Source: Vitreimonas flagellata (GTDB lineage: Bacteria; Pseudomonadota; Alphaproteobacteria; Caulobacterales; Aquidulcibacteraceae). From it: DNA of 64,000 nucleotides. Made by a program: the position numbers and the translations under genes. The first letter of the stretch is position 1; each line of letters starts with the position of its first letter. The notes beneath the pieces are model-generated. The model was not told where the DNA came from and did no database searches. It was given only the letters and a program-made list of their open reading frames with translations. The stretch spans positions 62,001-126,000 of the forward strand of contig NZ_SBJL01000003.1 in assembly GCF_004634425.1 (NCBI RefSeq), in the 5' to 3' direction. This document shows, piece by piece, positions 63,686-64,000 of the stretch.

Positions 63686-64000
63686 ATGGAATCCGGCGCA
63701 GAACAGATCACCGTCTTTTCGTTGTTCCTTCAGGCCGACCCGGTCGTGAAGGCGGTGATGCTGATCTTGGCTATCGCCTCGATCTGGTCGTGGGCAGTGG
63801 CCGTCGACAAATGGATGCAATTTGGCGACCTGGAGCAGGCCGCACGCAAATTCGAACGCGATTTCTTTTCGGGTCGCACCGTCGATGAGATCGACGATCG
63901 CGGCGGCGACAAGCCGCGCGATGCGCTGGCGCGGGTGTTTGCGGCGGCCTCTCGCGAATTCCGCGAAGCGCGTCGCACCGGAATGCCGACGGGTGACGCC
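63686..64000 (+). CDS. tolQ: TolQ (partial, runs off the right edge)
   Basis: The first 105 codons are present, from ATG 63686 with GGGAG upstream. The N-terminus ITVFSLFLQADPVVKAVMLI leads into the first TM helix (VKAVMLILAIASIWSWAVAV). The segment after it, DLEQAARKFERDFFSGRTVD, matches TolQ/ExbB proton-channel proteins. TolQ with TolR powers TolA at the inner membrane to maintain outer-membrane integrity. Position after ybgC supports TolQ over ExbB. Confidence 0.93.
   Translation, partial: MESGAEQITVFSLFLQADPVVKAVMLILAIASIWSWAVAVDKWMQFGDLEQAARKFERDFFSGRTVDEIDDRGGDKPRDALARVFAAASREFREARRTGMPTGDA

Overview
The window is GC-rich (many G/C-ending codons, frequent GTG and TTG starts), densely coding, and reads as ordinary chromosome of an alphaproteobacterium. 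A placement near Caulobacterales/Hyphomonadaceae is my inference. It rests on gene order (ssrS between zapA and the 5-formyl-THF cyclo-ligase gene, class I aldolase next to thiE, ybgC-tolQ), on a three-gene petABC operon encoding cytochrome bc1, and on families common in that class (DUF1134, DUF1285, DUF1003, M19 dipeptidase). No tRNA, rRNA, CRISPR array, transposase or integrase was seen, and no gene-free stretch exceeds 300 bases.

Layout: 1-6.1 kb, a minus-strand MoxR ATPase/DUF58/BatA-like/DUF4159 membrane operon, its last gene cut by the window edge. 6.1-9.9 kb: DUF1285, CoA pyrophosphatase and CCA-adding enzyme, facing hemF and trmL. 10.0-13.1 kb: petABC with a clear terminator; cytochrome b carries an unusual insert. 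13.2-20.8 kb: accessory-looking block with a cupin, SleB-type hydrolase, a membrane protein with a TIR-like C-terminal domain, a His-rich alpha carbonic anhydrase lipoprotein, a ClpP-like protease, a TIR-domain protein, DUF1003, thiE and DUF805. 20.8-25.9 kb: glycolytic operon gap-(small membrane ORFs)-pgk followed by class I fba. 26.0-28.9 kb: zapA, a second DUF805 protein, 6S RNA, 5-formyl-THF cyclo-ligase and YebC.

29-33 kb: small envelope and membrane proteins, an NDUFA9-like epimerase, DUF488 and uppP. 33-39 kb: gltD-gltB, glutamate synthase. 39-42.6 kb: queG, mtgA and small exported proteins. 43-47 kb: TPR protein, alpha/beta hydrolase and two glycosyltransferases (GT4, GT9). 47-54.2 kb: translation block infC, rpmI, rplT, pheS, pheT, with infC apparently starting on AUA and an unknown gene coupled between pheS and pheT. 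54.2-58.8 kb: an SMR guanidinium exporter under a guanidine-II (mini-ykkC) riboswitch, two potassium-channel-like genes, a beta-propeller lipoprotein and DUF1134. 58.8-64 kb: accA, a malyl-CoA-lyase-type CoA ester lyase, an exported dipeptidase behind a perfect 28-bp palindrome, ybgC and the start of tolQ.

Most genes are housekeeping. The best candidates for new biology are the TIR and TIR-like pair at 14.9-18.9 kb, the inserted domain of cytochrome b, the AUA start of infC, the orphan between pheS and pheT, and the small-membrane-protein cluster inside gap-pgk. The riboswitch/exporter pair is a known system but very clear here.
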